From contig NZ_NEVM01000005.1 of NCBI RefSeq assembly GCF_002261225.1, positions 1,860,001-1,924,000 of the forward strand: 64,000 bases of DNA. The letters run 5' to 3'. Made by a program: the position numbers and the translations under genes. The notes beneath the pieces were generated by a model, which was not told the DNA's origin, searched no databases, and worked only from the letters and a program-made list of their open reading frames with translations. The stretch comes from Bordetella genomosp. 10. Lineage in GTDB: Bacteria; Pseudomonadota; Gammaproteobacteria; Burkholderiales; Burkholderiaceae_B. This document shows positions 49,987 through 58,223 of this stretch, one piece after another (the first letter of the stretch is position 1; each line of letters starts with the position of its first letter).

Positions 49987-50646
49987 CTAATTCAGCATGG
50001 TCAGCGCGGTGCGGAACACTTCTTTCCTGAACGCCGCCATATCGCGCGGAAGCGATGAAAAAGTGGCCAGCATATGGCTATAGGAAACCGTCCTGCTTAT
50101 CGCGCTGGTCAGCATCAGGCACAGGACGTCCGGATCGTTCTTCTTCAGCACGCCCGCCTGGATCGCGTCGCTCAGCAAAGGAACGAAGGCATCGCGGTGC
50201 GGCCGCAGCAGCTTGTCCACTAGGACATTGAAGCGCTCGCCCTGCTCGACGGCGGCCGTGGAAAAGAACGTTCCCATTTCGGGCTCGGCAAAGACCCGAT
50301 CGACCAGCAGCGACACGGCCTGTTCGACGCGCTGCCGCTCGGACAGGGAGGATGTCCGCAACTGCGTCATTGCATCGAGCATGGGCTGGGCCCGCGCGGC
50401 GATCTGGTCGACGATGGTTATCCACAATTCTTCCTTCGAGCCGAAGTGATGCATCACCAGGGCCGGGTCCACGCCCGCCTCGCGCGCGATGCCGCGCACG
50501 CTTGCCGCCTCGAAGCCGTGCCTGGCGAAGGCCTGCAAGCCCGCCTTCAGCAGCGAATCGTAGCCCGCGGCCGCGTCATGGGCCGGCCGTCCGCGCGGTC
50601 TCTTCTTCGTTGCGCGCGGCGGCGTTGCGGCGGTCGTCGACGTCAT
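49987..50646 (-). CDS. TetR-family transcriptional regulator
   Basis: 219 residues from ATG 50646, preceded by AGGAAA; the open frame upstream is not protein-like. The helix-turn-helix (about 27-75) has FARHGFEAASVRGIAREAGVDPALVMHHFGSKEELW, and a helical ligand domain follows. A basic N-terminal tail (ATKKRPRGRPAHD) may touch the minor groove. Converges with the MarR gene and is divergent from the RarA-like small gene; target unknown. Confidence 0.9.
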   Translation of the reverse strand: MTSTTAATPPRATKKRPRGRPAHDAAAGYDSLLKAGLQAFARHGFEAASVRGIAREAGVDPALVMHHFGSKEELWITIVDQIAARAQPMLDAMTQLRTSSLSERQRVEQAVSLLVDRVFAEPEMGTFFSTAAVEQGERFNVLVDKLLRPHRDAFVPLLSDAIQAGVLKKNDPDVLCLMLTSAISRTVSYSHMLATFSSLPRDMAAFRKEVFRTALTMLN

Positions 50647-50859
50647 CAGGTTTCCTTTTCGAACAAGTGCGCTCCCTGGCATGGTTGCCGGAGAGATAGT
50701 AGCGCCTGGCGCCCAAGCACAAACACAAGCGCAGGGCCACGCGCCGGCGGCGGCGCTTGCGTATCCTGTCCGATCCAGCCGGAAGAATTCCGGGGCTTCC
50801 GCCCTGCCAGACGAACGGGCGCCGCATGGCGCCATGCATTTCCCAAGAGTTTCCCCTTC

Positions 50860-51069
50860 ATGCCTCGATCGCCGTTTCCCCCAACCCCCGATCTACTGCA
50901 CGCGGCGTCGGATCACCTGCGCCCCCCGGCGGAGCGCATGCGCCCTCGTTCCCTCGACGACGTGGTGGGCCAGCGCCGCCAAGTCGAACGCGGCATGGAA
51001 ATCCGCCTGAAGGAAAAGCTGGACCAACTGCGCGCCGCGCGCGAACAGGCGCGGCGCGCTTCCGAATAA
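50860..51069 (+). CDS. Small protein with RarA/MgsA-like N-terminal segment
   Basis: 69 residues from ATG 50860. The middle, RPPAERMRPRSLDDVVGQR, closely resembles the start of the RarA (MgsA) AAA+ ATPase (PLAERMRPRTLDEVVGQ-type), but no Walker motifs follow. Instead there is a charged helical tail (MEIRLKEKLDQLRAAREQARR), probably coiled coil. It is either a remnant or a genuine small protein imitating the RarA N-terminus. No Shine-Dalgarno match is strong; coding status is moderately supported by composition. Confidence 0.5.
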   Translation: MPRSPFPPTPDLLHAASDHLRPPAERMRPRSLDDVVGQRRQVERGMEIRLKEKLDQLRAAREQARRASE

Positions 51070-51132
51070 ACGACCTCTCGGCCCGGGCCATCGGCGGCGC
51101 CGGATTTCCAGGAAATCCGGCGCGCCGTCCCA

Positions 51133-51897
51133 TCAAGTCGCAAGCGCCCTGCTCTTGCGGTTCTTGAGCCGGGTAGCGCCCCGGCTCGAACGCAAGACAG
51201 GCTCGATATCCTGCAATTGCTCGCGTTGTTGAAGGTGATCCCGCAATTTGGCCCCTTCGGTCAGGTTATGCGATTCGGCATGGTGCGCCGCCAGATCCGC
51301 GCGGCCGCTCAGCACGGCTTCCGCAAGCGGGCGATGCTGCTCCAGGATCGCGGCCGGACTCTCGATCAACGCATCGCTCGAACCGATGCACATCCTGATC
51401 TGACGTTCTATATTTTCGTATTGAACGCCAAGCCGTCCATGCCCGCTCAAGACGATCAATGCCTTGTGCAGACCGAAATCCGCCTCCGCGATTTCGGTGC
51501 TGTTCTCGCTGGCGCAGGCTCTCGTAAGGGTGAGAAATGTAGCGCCAAAGGCCGCGATCTTCTGCGCGTCGCCGCTCTCCACCAACAGGCGAGCCGCGAG
51601 CCGCTCCATGCTGGAGCGCAAGGTGTACAGCTCCCACACGTCGTTTGCGCCGAGGCTTACGACGGTCCAACCCGTATACGGGATGAGGCTGGTCAAACCC
51701 TCCTTGGCAAGATTGTGCAAGGCGGTGCGCACCGAGGCGCGCGACAGTCCCATCTCCGTGGCGAGCTGGCTTTCCGTGATGCGGCTTCCCGGCGGGATCT
51801 GGCCCCTGACGATGGCATCGCGCAGGGCATCCGCCGCCTGGACCTCGACGGAGACCTTGTTGACCGGCGAGATTCCGAGTGAATTCATGGCATCCAT
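51133..51897 (-). CDS. GntR-family regulator with FCD domain
   Basis: 254 residues; an ATG three codons later is an equal start. Winged helix (about 18-80) with IPPGSRITESQLATEMGLSRASVRTALHNLAKEGLT, then the FCD helical domain (LYTLRSSMERLAARLLVE, DFGLHKALIVLSGH, EQHRPLAEAVLSG) with the metal/effector residues. A basic C-terminal tail follows. Divergent from the hydantoinase-type operon, its probable regulatory target. Confidence 0.92.
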   Translation of the reverse strand: MDAMNSLGISPVNKVSVEVQAADALRDAIVRGQIPPGSRITESQLATEMGLSRASVRTALHNLAKEGLTSLIPYTGWTVVSLGANDVWELYTLRSSMERLAARLLVESGDAQKIAAFGATFLTLTRACASENSTEIAEADFGLHKALIVLSGHGRLGVQYENIERQIRMCIGSSDALIESPAAILEQHRPLAEAVLSGRADLAAHHAESHNLTEGAKLRDHLQQREQLQDIEPVLRSSRGATRLKNRKSRALAT

Positions 51898-52007
51898 CCA
51901 GGGCTTCTCCGTAGCTAAACTGAAATATTGTCGCCCATTTTAACCCTCGGGCCTCGAAGCTCTTCCTTGCTAGGTAATCACCCTTAAGCGTTTCTACCAA
52001 CTACATA

Positions 52008-52019
52008 ATTGTCGACGAT
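52008..52019. promoter_or_regulatory. Possible GntR operator
   Basis: ATTGTCGACGAT, an almost symmetric 12-mer centred on GTCGAC, 41 bp before the first gene of the plus-strand operon. FCD-type GntR proteins bind short palindromes of this size, and a similar ATATTGTCG half-site lies closer to the GntR start. Confidence 0.45.
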
Positions 52020-52060
52020 CGCCCATAATAGCACCCTCATGTAAACACTCGCCGTGAAAA

Positions 52061-53449
52061 ATGAACCTCGTCAAGAACCGCGATACGTTGACCGCCATGG
52101 GCCAGAAAGCGCTGCGGACGGCGGCCCTCAACATTGCAGAAAAGGGCATCGAAGGGGCCCATCCGGGCTTGGCAACCCGGCGGATCACGCGGATCGAAGG
52201 GGATTACCTGCACATCCAGGACCGTGCCTACGATCTGCGCCAGGGCCGGGTCTTCGTGATCGGCGCGGGCAAGGCGAGCTTTCCCATTGCCAAGGCGCTG
52301 GAGGACGTGCTGGGCGACCGGCTGCACAAGGGGATCGTGATTTGCAAGCACGGGCAGGAGGGAAGGTTCGAAAGGATCCGGATGATCCTGGCAAGCCACC
52401 CCCTGCCCGACGAAAACTCGCTGCGCGGCGCGCAACTGACGCAGAAACTCCTGGATGAAGTTCGTCCGGGGGACATCGTGATTGCATGCTTCACGGGGGG
52501 ATCTTCGTCCCTGTTCGTCCATCCGGCGGCGGACATCGAGGTCGCCGACAAGATCGCGGCAAGCCAGACGCTGCTGACGTGCGGCGCCAATATCGTGGAG
52601 ATCAACGACGTCCGCAAGCATCTGAGCAAAGTGAAAGGCGGCCGCCTTTTACGAAATCTCCCCCGCGGCGCGCACGTGATCAACCTCACGGTTTCGGACG
52701 TCATCGACGATCCGCTCGACTACATCACCGACCCGACCTTTCCGGACCGCTCGACCTTCGCGGACGCCCGTGCCGTGCTGAGCAAGTACGAACTCTGGTC
52801 CAGGATGCCCGCATCGGTGGCAAGGCACCTGCGAGAAGGACGTGACGAGGACGAAACGGCGCGCGATTCGGAGCTTGCGCACATCGACCGCTACGACATA
52901 TTGCTGTTGAAGACCGATGCGGCCTGCTCCGCGGCCGTCCAGGCGGCAAGCGAACTCGGTTTCAAACCCCTGCTCCTGTCCACCGTATTCGAGGGGGACA
53001 GCGGCATGCTGGGACGAAACTTCGTCGCCATCGCCAAGCAGATCATGCTCGATGGCAATCCCAGCCCCGCTCCCTGCGCCCTCATCGGCGGGGGTGAAAC
53101 CACCGTCATCACGGGCAGCGCCAAAGGCCTGGGCGGGCCGAACCAGGAGTTCTCGGTCGCCGCGGCGCTCGACCTCGCGGGCCACCCGGGAATTGTCGTG
53201 CTGGGCATAGACACCGACGGCACCGACGGTCCGACGCAATTCGCCGGCGGACTGGCCGACAGCGACACCCTGCACATCGCCCGGGAACGCAATATCGATC
53301 TGGACCGGGCCCTGCGGGAACACAACGTATCGCCGGCGCTTCAGGCGATCGAACACCACATCATCACCGGCAATACGGGAACCAACGTCAACGATCTGAA
53401 ATTGGCGCTGATCTTGCCGCCTGAACCGAGTCGTCCACAACGGGCGTGA
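52061..53449 (+). CDS. Glycerate kinase / MOFRL family (TtuD-like, DUF4147)
   Basis: 462 residues, two domains: N-terminal DUF4147 (RVFVIGAGKASFPIAKALE, CFTGGSSSLFVHP, NDVRKHLSKVKGGRLLR) and C-terminal MOFRL (IGGGETTVITGSAKGLGGPNQEFSVAAAL, VVLGIDTDGTDGPTQFAGG). Members are glycerate 2-kinases, earlier named hydroxypyruvate reductase TtuD. It would send a C3 hydroxy acid to 2-phosphoglycerate in the cytoplasm. First gene of a nine-gene operon, divergent from GntR; it suggests that the pathway ends in glycerate. Confidence 0.9.
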   Translation: MNLVKNRDTLTAMGQKALRTAALNIAEKGIEGAHPGLATRRITRIEGDYLHIQDRAYDLRQGRVFVIGAGKASFPIAKALEDVLGDRLHKGIVICKHGQEGRFERIRMILASHPLPDENSLRGAQLTQKLLDEVRPGDIVIACFTGGSSSLFVHPAADIEVADKIAASQTLLTCGANIVEINDVRKHLSKVKGGRLLRNLPRGAHVINLTVSDVIDDPLDYITDPTFPDRSTFADARAVLSKYELWSRMPASVARHLREGRDEDETARDSELAHIDRYDILLLKTDAACSAAVQAASELGFKPLLLSTVFEGDSGMLGRNFVAIAKQIMLDGNPSPAPCALIGGGETTVITGSAKGLGGPNQEFSVAAALDLAGHPGIVVLGIDTDGTDGPTQFAGGLADSDTLHIARERNIDLDRALREHNVSPALQAIEHHIITGNTGTNVNDLKLALILPPEPSRPQRA

Positions 53450-53499
53450 CGCCTCGCCCTCTTCGCGCCATCGGGGCGCATCCCTTATCGAGGATCATC

Positions 53500-54486
53500 A
53501 TGTCGAGACCTGTCATCAAATGGCTGCTTGCGACCGCCATGTTCACGCTGTCCAGCATCAGTGCGCATGCCCAGGAAAAACTGTCGGTTCGCCTTGATTT
53601 TTCACCTTGGGGCATCCATGCGGCCATGCACCTTGCGCAGGACAAGGGCTGGTTCAGGCAGGCGGGCCTGGATGTCGATATCCAGGACGGCCGCGGCTCC
53701 GGCAATACGCTGCAGCTAGTGAATTCCGGCCGCGTGGATGTAGGCCAGGTGCAGTTGGGCTTGCTGCCGCAGGCCCGCGCCAATGGCGCATCCGTCATCA
53801 GCATCGCGTGCTGGGGCCGCAGGACCGATCTCGGCGTCCTGGTGGACCGGAATTCCCAGATCAAGAAGGTACAGGATTTCGAGAATAAGACCATCGCGGT
53901 CTTCGCCGCCAGTCCCTGGGCCCCGCTCATCGACTACTGGCTCAAGCAAGGCAACCTGGACCGGACCAAGGTGAACGTCCTGTTCGTCGACGCCTCGGCC
54001 TTGTGGGGGATCTATACGAGCGGCAGAGCGGACGGCCTGATGTCCACCGCCCCCTCCGTCGAGCCGGTGGCCGAAGCGGTGCGTCCTTCCCGCACGGTGC
54101 TCGCGGAAGATGTCGGGATCACCTATCCCAGCTACGGCCTCATCGTCGCGGATCAAACGGTGGAAACCCGCAAGGCGGCGCTGAAGACACTGGTCTCGGT
54201 GGAGCAACGCGCATGGAGCTACATACGCGACGGGCATTACGAAGAAGCGGCCGACGCCATCATGAGGCAGCGTCCGGACGTAAAGCTCGATCGCACCGTG
54301 CTCATCGAACAGATCAGGAAATCCGTCGATTTCTTCGATACCCCCGCCACCAAGGGCAAGCCTATCGGCTGGCAAGCCGACGAGGACTGGGTCAAGGCCC
54401 TGAACACCATGCAAGCGGCGGGCGTCATCAAGCCGGGCTGGAAGACCTCCGACTACTACACCAATCAGTTCATCAATCTCAAGTGA
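53500..54486 (+). CDS. ABC transporter substrate-binding protein (NMT1/THI5, SsuA-like)
   Basis: 328 residues from ATG 53500 with GAGG upstream; the frame is open 18 codons further but into the previous stop region. Sec signal peptide cut after AHAQ (about residue 25). Then LSVRLDFSPWGIHAAMHLAQDKGWFRQAGLDVDIQDG, the NMT1-family start also found in pyrimidine, taurine and sulfonate binders. Periplasmic receptor for the ABC permease and ATPase encoded next (11 bp to the ATPase). The ligand is probably the nitrogen compound attacked by HyuAB. Confidence 0.92.
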   Translation: MSRPVIKWLLATAMFTLSSISAHAQEKLSVRLDFSPWGIHAAMHLAQDKGWFRQAGLDVDIQDGRGSGNTLQLVNSGRVDVGQVQLGLLPQARANGASVISIACWGRRTDLGVLVDRNSQIKKVQDFENKTIAVFAASPWAPLIDYWLKQGNLDRTKVNVLFVDASALWGIYTSGRADGLMSTAPSVEPVAEAVRPSRTVLAEDVGITYPSYGLIVADQTVETRKAALKTLVSVEQRAWSYIRDGHYEEAADAIMRQRPDVKLDRTVLIEQIRKSVDFFDTPATKGKPIGWQADEDWVKALNTMQAAGVIKPGWKTSDYYTNQFINLK

Positions 54487-54497
54487 AAGAGGCGGAC

Positions 54498-55322
54498 ATG
54501 TCTACCCTATTGAAAGCGGTTCCGAACGCCGCTAAAGGCGATCTGCCGGAAACGCATATTTCAGTGCGGGGCGTGGATAAGGTCTACAAATCGCCTCGCG
54601 GCCCCGTCCCGGCGCTTCAGGACATTTCGCTCGATATCAAGAAAGGCGAGTTCGTCTCCATCCTCGGACCGAGCGGCTGCGGCAAGTCGACCCTGCTCAA
54701 ATGCATGACGGGCCTGGAGAACATCAGCCAAGGCGCCATACAGGTCGCGGGGAAAGCACTGAACGGGCGCCCGCCGGAAGAGACCGCGATGGTCTTCCAG
54801 AAAGACGTTCTGCTCGACTGGCGCACGATCCTGGACAACGTGATGATCACGGCCGAATTCAGCCGCCAGAACACGCCGGCGATGAAAGCCCGCGCGCTCA
54901 AGCTGCTGGAACGCTTCGGCCTGCTCGGCTTCGAGGACCGCCATCCCTGGGAGCTGTCCGGAGGAATGCGCCAACGCGCATCCATCTGCCGCGCGCTGCT
55001 TTGCGACCCGTCGCTGCTCATGATGGATGAACCCTTCGGCGCGCTCGACGCGATGACCCGGGACGACTTGAATCTCGAACTGGCGCGGATCTGGCAAGAC
55101 ACGCGCAAGACCATAGTCTTCGTCACGCATGGCATCTCCGAGGCCGTCTTCCTTTCGGATCGCGTCGTGATCATGGACCGTAATCCCGGCCGCATCGTGG
55201 AGATCGTCGATATCGATCTGCCCCGGCCGCGTGAACTGTCTGTCCGGGAGACGAAAGACTTCGCGCACTACTACAGCCACATCCGCCACGTTTTCGCGAC
55301 GCTGGGCATTCTCAAGGAATGA
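54498..55322 (+). CDS. ABC transporter ATP-binding protein (SsuB/TauB-like)
   Basis: 274 residues from ATG 54498; the longer frame upstream is a shadow of the binding-protein gene. Walker A GPSGCGKST (57-65), Q-loop MVFQKDVLLDW, signature ELSGGMRQRASICRAL, Walker B LLMMDEPFGALDAMTRD, H-loop FVTHGISEAVFLSDRV. Cytoplasmic energiser of the nitrate/taurine-type importer. The permease starts 3 bp after it. Confidence 0.93.
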   Translation: MSTLLKAVPNAAKGDLPETHISVRGVDKVYKSPRGPVPALQDISLDIKKGEFVSILGPSGCGKSTLLKCMTGLENISQGAIQVAGKALNGRPPEETAMVFQKDVLLDWRTILDNVMITAEFSRQNTPAMKARALKLLERFGLLGFEDRHPWELSGGMRQRASICRALLCDPSLLMMDEPFGALDAMTRDDLNLELARIWQDTRKTIVFVTHGISEAVFLSDRVVIMDRNPGRIVEIVDIDLPRPRELSVRETKDFAHYYSHIRHVFATLGILKE

Positions 55323-55325
55323 AAC

Positions 55326-56111
55326 ATGAGCCAACTGACAGCCAAACTGAAGGGCCCGGCAACGATTTTCTCCATGCTCGCCTGCGCGCTGGTGATCTGG
55401 GAACTGTGCGTGCGCATCCTGCAGATCAAGCCGATCCTGCTGCCGCCGCCGAGCCGCATCTGGACCGAATTCATCGGCTCGCCGGCCTATTTCATGAAAG
55501 AGACCGGACAGACCTTCCTGACCACCGTCTCCGGTTTCGCGCTCGCGGCCCTGCTTGGCCTGGTGCTGGCGATCGGCATCGTTCATTCCAAGTTCCTGGA
55601 ACGCACCGTATATACCTTGCTGGTGGGCCTGAACAGCGTTCCCAAGGTCGCGCTCGCGCCGCTATTCGTGATCTGGATGGGAACCGGAACCGAACCGAAG
55701 ATCGCCATCGCCATCCTCCTGGCCATCTTTTCGATCGTCATCGACGCGGTGCTGGGGCTCAGGTCGGTCGATCCGGACATGCTGCACCTCGCCCGTATTT
55801 CACGCGCGCCGATGTGGATGATCCTGTTGAAGATCCGCTTGCCGAACGCCTTGCCGAGTATTTTCGCCGGCCTGAAGGTCGCCATCTCGTTCGCGCTGGT
55901 GGGCGCCATCGTCGGCGAATTCGTCGCCGGCTCCGGTGGACTGGGCTTCGCGATCCTCACCGCCCAGGGGCAGTTCGATACCCCTCGCGTCTTCGTCTGT
56001 CTTTTCCTGCTTGGAATTCTCGGAACGGGATTGTTCTATCTCGTTGAAATCCTCGAACGTCTTGCACTTCCGTGGCATGTCTCGCAGCGCGGGAATGCCG
56101 CCGCACATTAA
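55326..56111 (+). CDS. ABC transporter permease (SsuC/TauC-like)
   Basis: 261 residues with about six membrane helices; LLPPPSRIWTEFI is the family start and LHLARISRAPMWMILLKIRLPNALPSIFAGLKVAIS holds the EAA coupling loop. Forms the membrane channel of the importer with its neighbours. The HyuA gene begins 13 bp after its stop. Confidence 0.93.
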   Translation: MSQLTAKLKGPATIFSMLACALVIWELCVRILQIKPILLPPPSRIWTEFIGSPAYFMKETGQTFLTTVSGFALAALLGLVLAIGIVHSKFLERTVYTLLVGLNSVPKVALAPLFVIWMGTGTEPKIAIAILLAIFSIVIDAVLGLRSVDPDMLHLARISRAPMWMILLKIRLPNALPSIFAGLKVAISFALVGAIVGEFVAGSGGLGFAILTAQGQFDTPRVFVCLFLLGILGTGLFYLVEILERLALPWHVSQRGNAAAH

Positions 56112-56124
56112 GGAGTCGGATCAA

Positions 56125-58212
56125 ATGCCTACAGCACGCATCGGTGTCGATATCGGCGGAACCTTCACCGATCTCGTTCTTCTTGACGATACGGGTCATT
56201 CCTTCTCGACCAAGGTTTCCTCCACGCCAGCCGCTCCGGAACAGGCGGTTCTCACGGGCATCCGCCGCATCCTCGACCAGGCGCGGATGAATATGTCGGA
56301 CGTCATCGAAGTCCTTCATGGCACGACGGTCGGATCCAATACGCTCCTGCAGAAAGCCGGAGCGCGCTGCGGCCTGATCACCACCCGGGGCTTTCGCGAC
56401 GTACTGGAGATCGGACGCGTTCGCACGCCGACGATGTTCGATCTTTCCTGGGACAAACCCGAGCCCCTCATCGCACGCCGATACCGCCTGGAAATCAATG
56501 AGCGGATGCTGGCCGACGGCACGGTTCATACGCCGGTCGACATCGAGGAAGTCCTGGACGCGGGCAGGTTCTTCGAGGCGGAAGGCGTGGAATCCGTCGC
56601 CATATGCTTCATCAATTCGTACAAGAATCCGGAGAACGAACGCGCGGCCTACGATGCCTTCGTAAAGGCCTTCCCGGCGATACACGTCACGGCTTCCATT
56701 TCCGTCTTGCCGGAGCAGCGCGAATACGAGCGCACTTCGACCACGGTCGTCAATGCGTATGTCCTTCCCGCCTTGAGCGCCTACCTGCGCCGGCTCGAGG
56801 CGGGACTGCGGGAGATCGGCGTCCAGGCGCCGTTGTTGGTCAGCAACTCCAATGGGGGCCTGTCCACCGCCCGGGTCGCCCAGGATAGGCCGGTGTTCTT
56901 TATCTCTTCCGGACGTTCGGCCGGCGTCGTAGGGGCGGGCCGGCTCGGTACGGCAACCGATGAGTCCGACATCATCGTCTTCGACATGGGCGGCACCACG
57001 GCCTCCGCGTCGCTGATAAACAAGGGCGAACTGGCCCGCACCAACGAATATGAATTCCGCGCGGGCATTTCCACGCCCAGCCGTTTTATCAAGGCCGGCG
57101 GCTATCTGATGCGCGTACCCACCATAGACGTGGCCGAAGTGGGTAGCGGGGCCGGCTCCATTGCCTGGATAGACGAAGGCGGATTGTTGAACGTGGGCCC
57201 CGTTTCGGCGGGGGCCGACCCCGGTCCCGTCTGCTACGGAATCGGCGGCAAGCGGCCGACCGTCACCGACGCCAATGCGGTGCTGGGTTTCCTGCCTAAC
57301 AAGCTGGCGGCGGGATCGATGGCGCTGGACCTGGACGGCGCGCGCCGGGTAATCGCGGAAGCTCTCGGCCAGCCGCTGGGCCTGAGCGCGGAAGATGCCG
57401 CGTATGGCATCCGCGAAGTCGTCAACGTCAATATGGCGCGCACGATCAAGGCCGTCACGGTGGAACGCGGCGTGGACCCGCGCGGGTTCACGCTGATGGC
57501 GTTCGGCGGATCGGGACCGGTCCACGCCTGCGACCTGGCCCAGACGCTGGGCATGCGCCGCGTGCTGTTTCCCAACGCGCCGGGGGTGTTTACCGCCATG
57601 GGCATGCTCGCGGGCAGCGTGGAACGCTACTTCGTCAGGCCGCTCGAGTCGCAGATGCAAGCGCTCGATATCCAGGAGCTCAAATCGCTGCGCGACACGC
57701 TGCGCGAAGAAGCACGGGCCGCCCTGGCGGAAGAGGGCTATCCCGCGGATCGCGTCGAGTACGTATTCGAGCTGGACATGCGGTTCAAGGGACAGGACTA
57801 CGAACTTCCGATCCGCATTCCGGATGCGCTGGACGCGCAGAGCACTCAGCAGTTGTGCGACGATTTCCGCCAGGCCTATACCGCCATGTACGGATACGCC
57901 TCCAAGGACGCCATGGAATGCGCGAACGTCCGCCTGCTGGCGCGCGGCCTGGCTGCCAGCGTGCTGGATTTCAAGGACATCCGCAGCGGTTCCAAGGCGC
58001 CTCCCAATCCCGCGGCCGAATCACGCAGGGTGTATTTCAACCGCGACATCGGATGGGTCGACACCCAGGTGGTCAAGCGCACCGGCATGCCCGCCGCGCT
58101 TGCGGGGCCCGCCATCATCGAAAGCGCGGATACGACCATCGTTCTGCCGCCGGGCTGGCGCGCGGAGACCGATCCGATCGGCAATGTCATCGCCTCACGC
58201 ATCAACGACTGA
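56125..58212 (+). CDS. Hydantoinase/oxoprolinase A-type subunit (HyuA family)
   Basis: 695 residues from ATG 56125, with AGGAG upstream; the open frame before it is a shadow of the permease. N-terminal actin-like ATPase motif RIGVDIGGTFTDLVLLDD, then LHGTTVGSNTLLQKAGARCGLITTRGFRDVLEIGR and FDMGGTTASASLI, full HyuA (N-methylhydantoinase A / acetone-carboxylase beta-like) layout. With HyuB it opens a lactam or hydantoin ring using ATP. Acetone carboxylase is unlikely because no gamma subunit is present. Confidence 0.92.
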   Translation: MPTARIGVDIGGTFTDLVLLDDTGHSFSTKVSSTPAAPEQAVLTGIRRILDQARMNMSDVIEVLHGTTVGSNTLLQKAGARCGLITTRGFRDVLEIGRVRTPTMFDLSWDKPEPLIARRYRLEINERMLADGTVHTPVDIEEVLDAGRFFEAEGVESVAICFINSYKNPENERAAYDAFVKAFPAIHVTASISVLPEQREYERTSTTVVNAYVLPALSAYLRRLEAGLREIGVQAPLLVSNSNGGLSTARVAQDRPVFFISSGRSAGVVGAGRLGTATDESDIIVFDMGGTTASASLINKGELARTNEYEFRAGISTPSRFIKAGGYLMRVPTIDVAEVGSGAGSIAWIDEGGLLNVGPVSAGADPGPVCYGIGGKRPTVTDANAVLGFLPNKLAAGSMALDLDGARRVIAEALGQPLGLSAEDAAYGIREVVNVNMARTIKAVTVERGVDPRGFTLMAFGGSGPVHACDLAQTLGMRRVLFPNAPGVFTAMGMLAGSVERYFVRPLESQMQALDIQELKSLRDTLREEARAALAEEGYPADRVEYVFELDMRFKGQDYELPIRIPDALDAQSTQQLCDDFRQAYTAMYGYASKDAMECANVRLLARGLAASVLDFKDIRSGSKAPPNPAAESRRVYFNRDIGWVDTQVVKRTGMPAALAGPAIIESADTTIVLPPGWRAETDPIGNVIASRIND

Positions 58213-58223
58213 CAGGAATCAAC

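Noticed and set aside
56287..58212. Acetone carboxylase as an alternative identity for the HyuA/HyuB pair
   Set aside because: No gamma-subunit gene follows; the neighbours are RidA, an isomerase and an aminotransferase, which fit an amidohydrolase better, even though an acetone-producing decarboxylase is encoded nearby.
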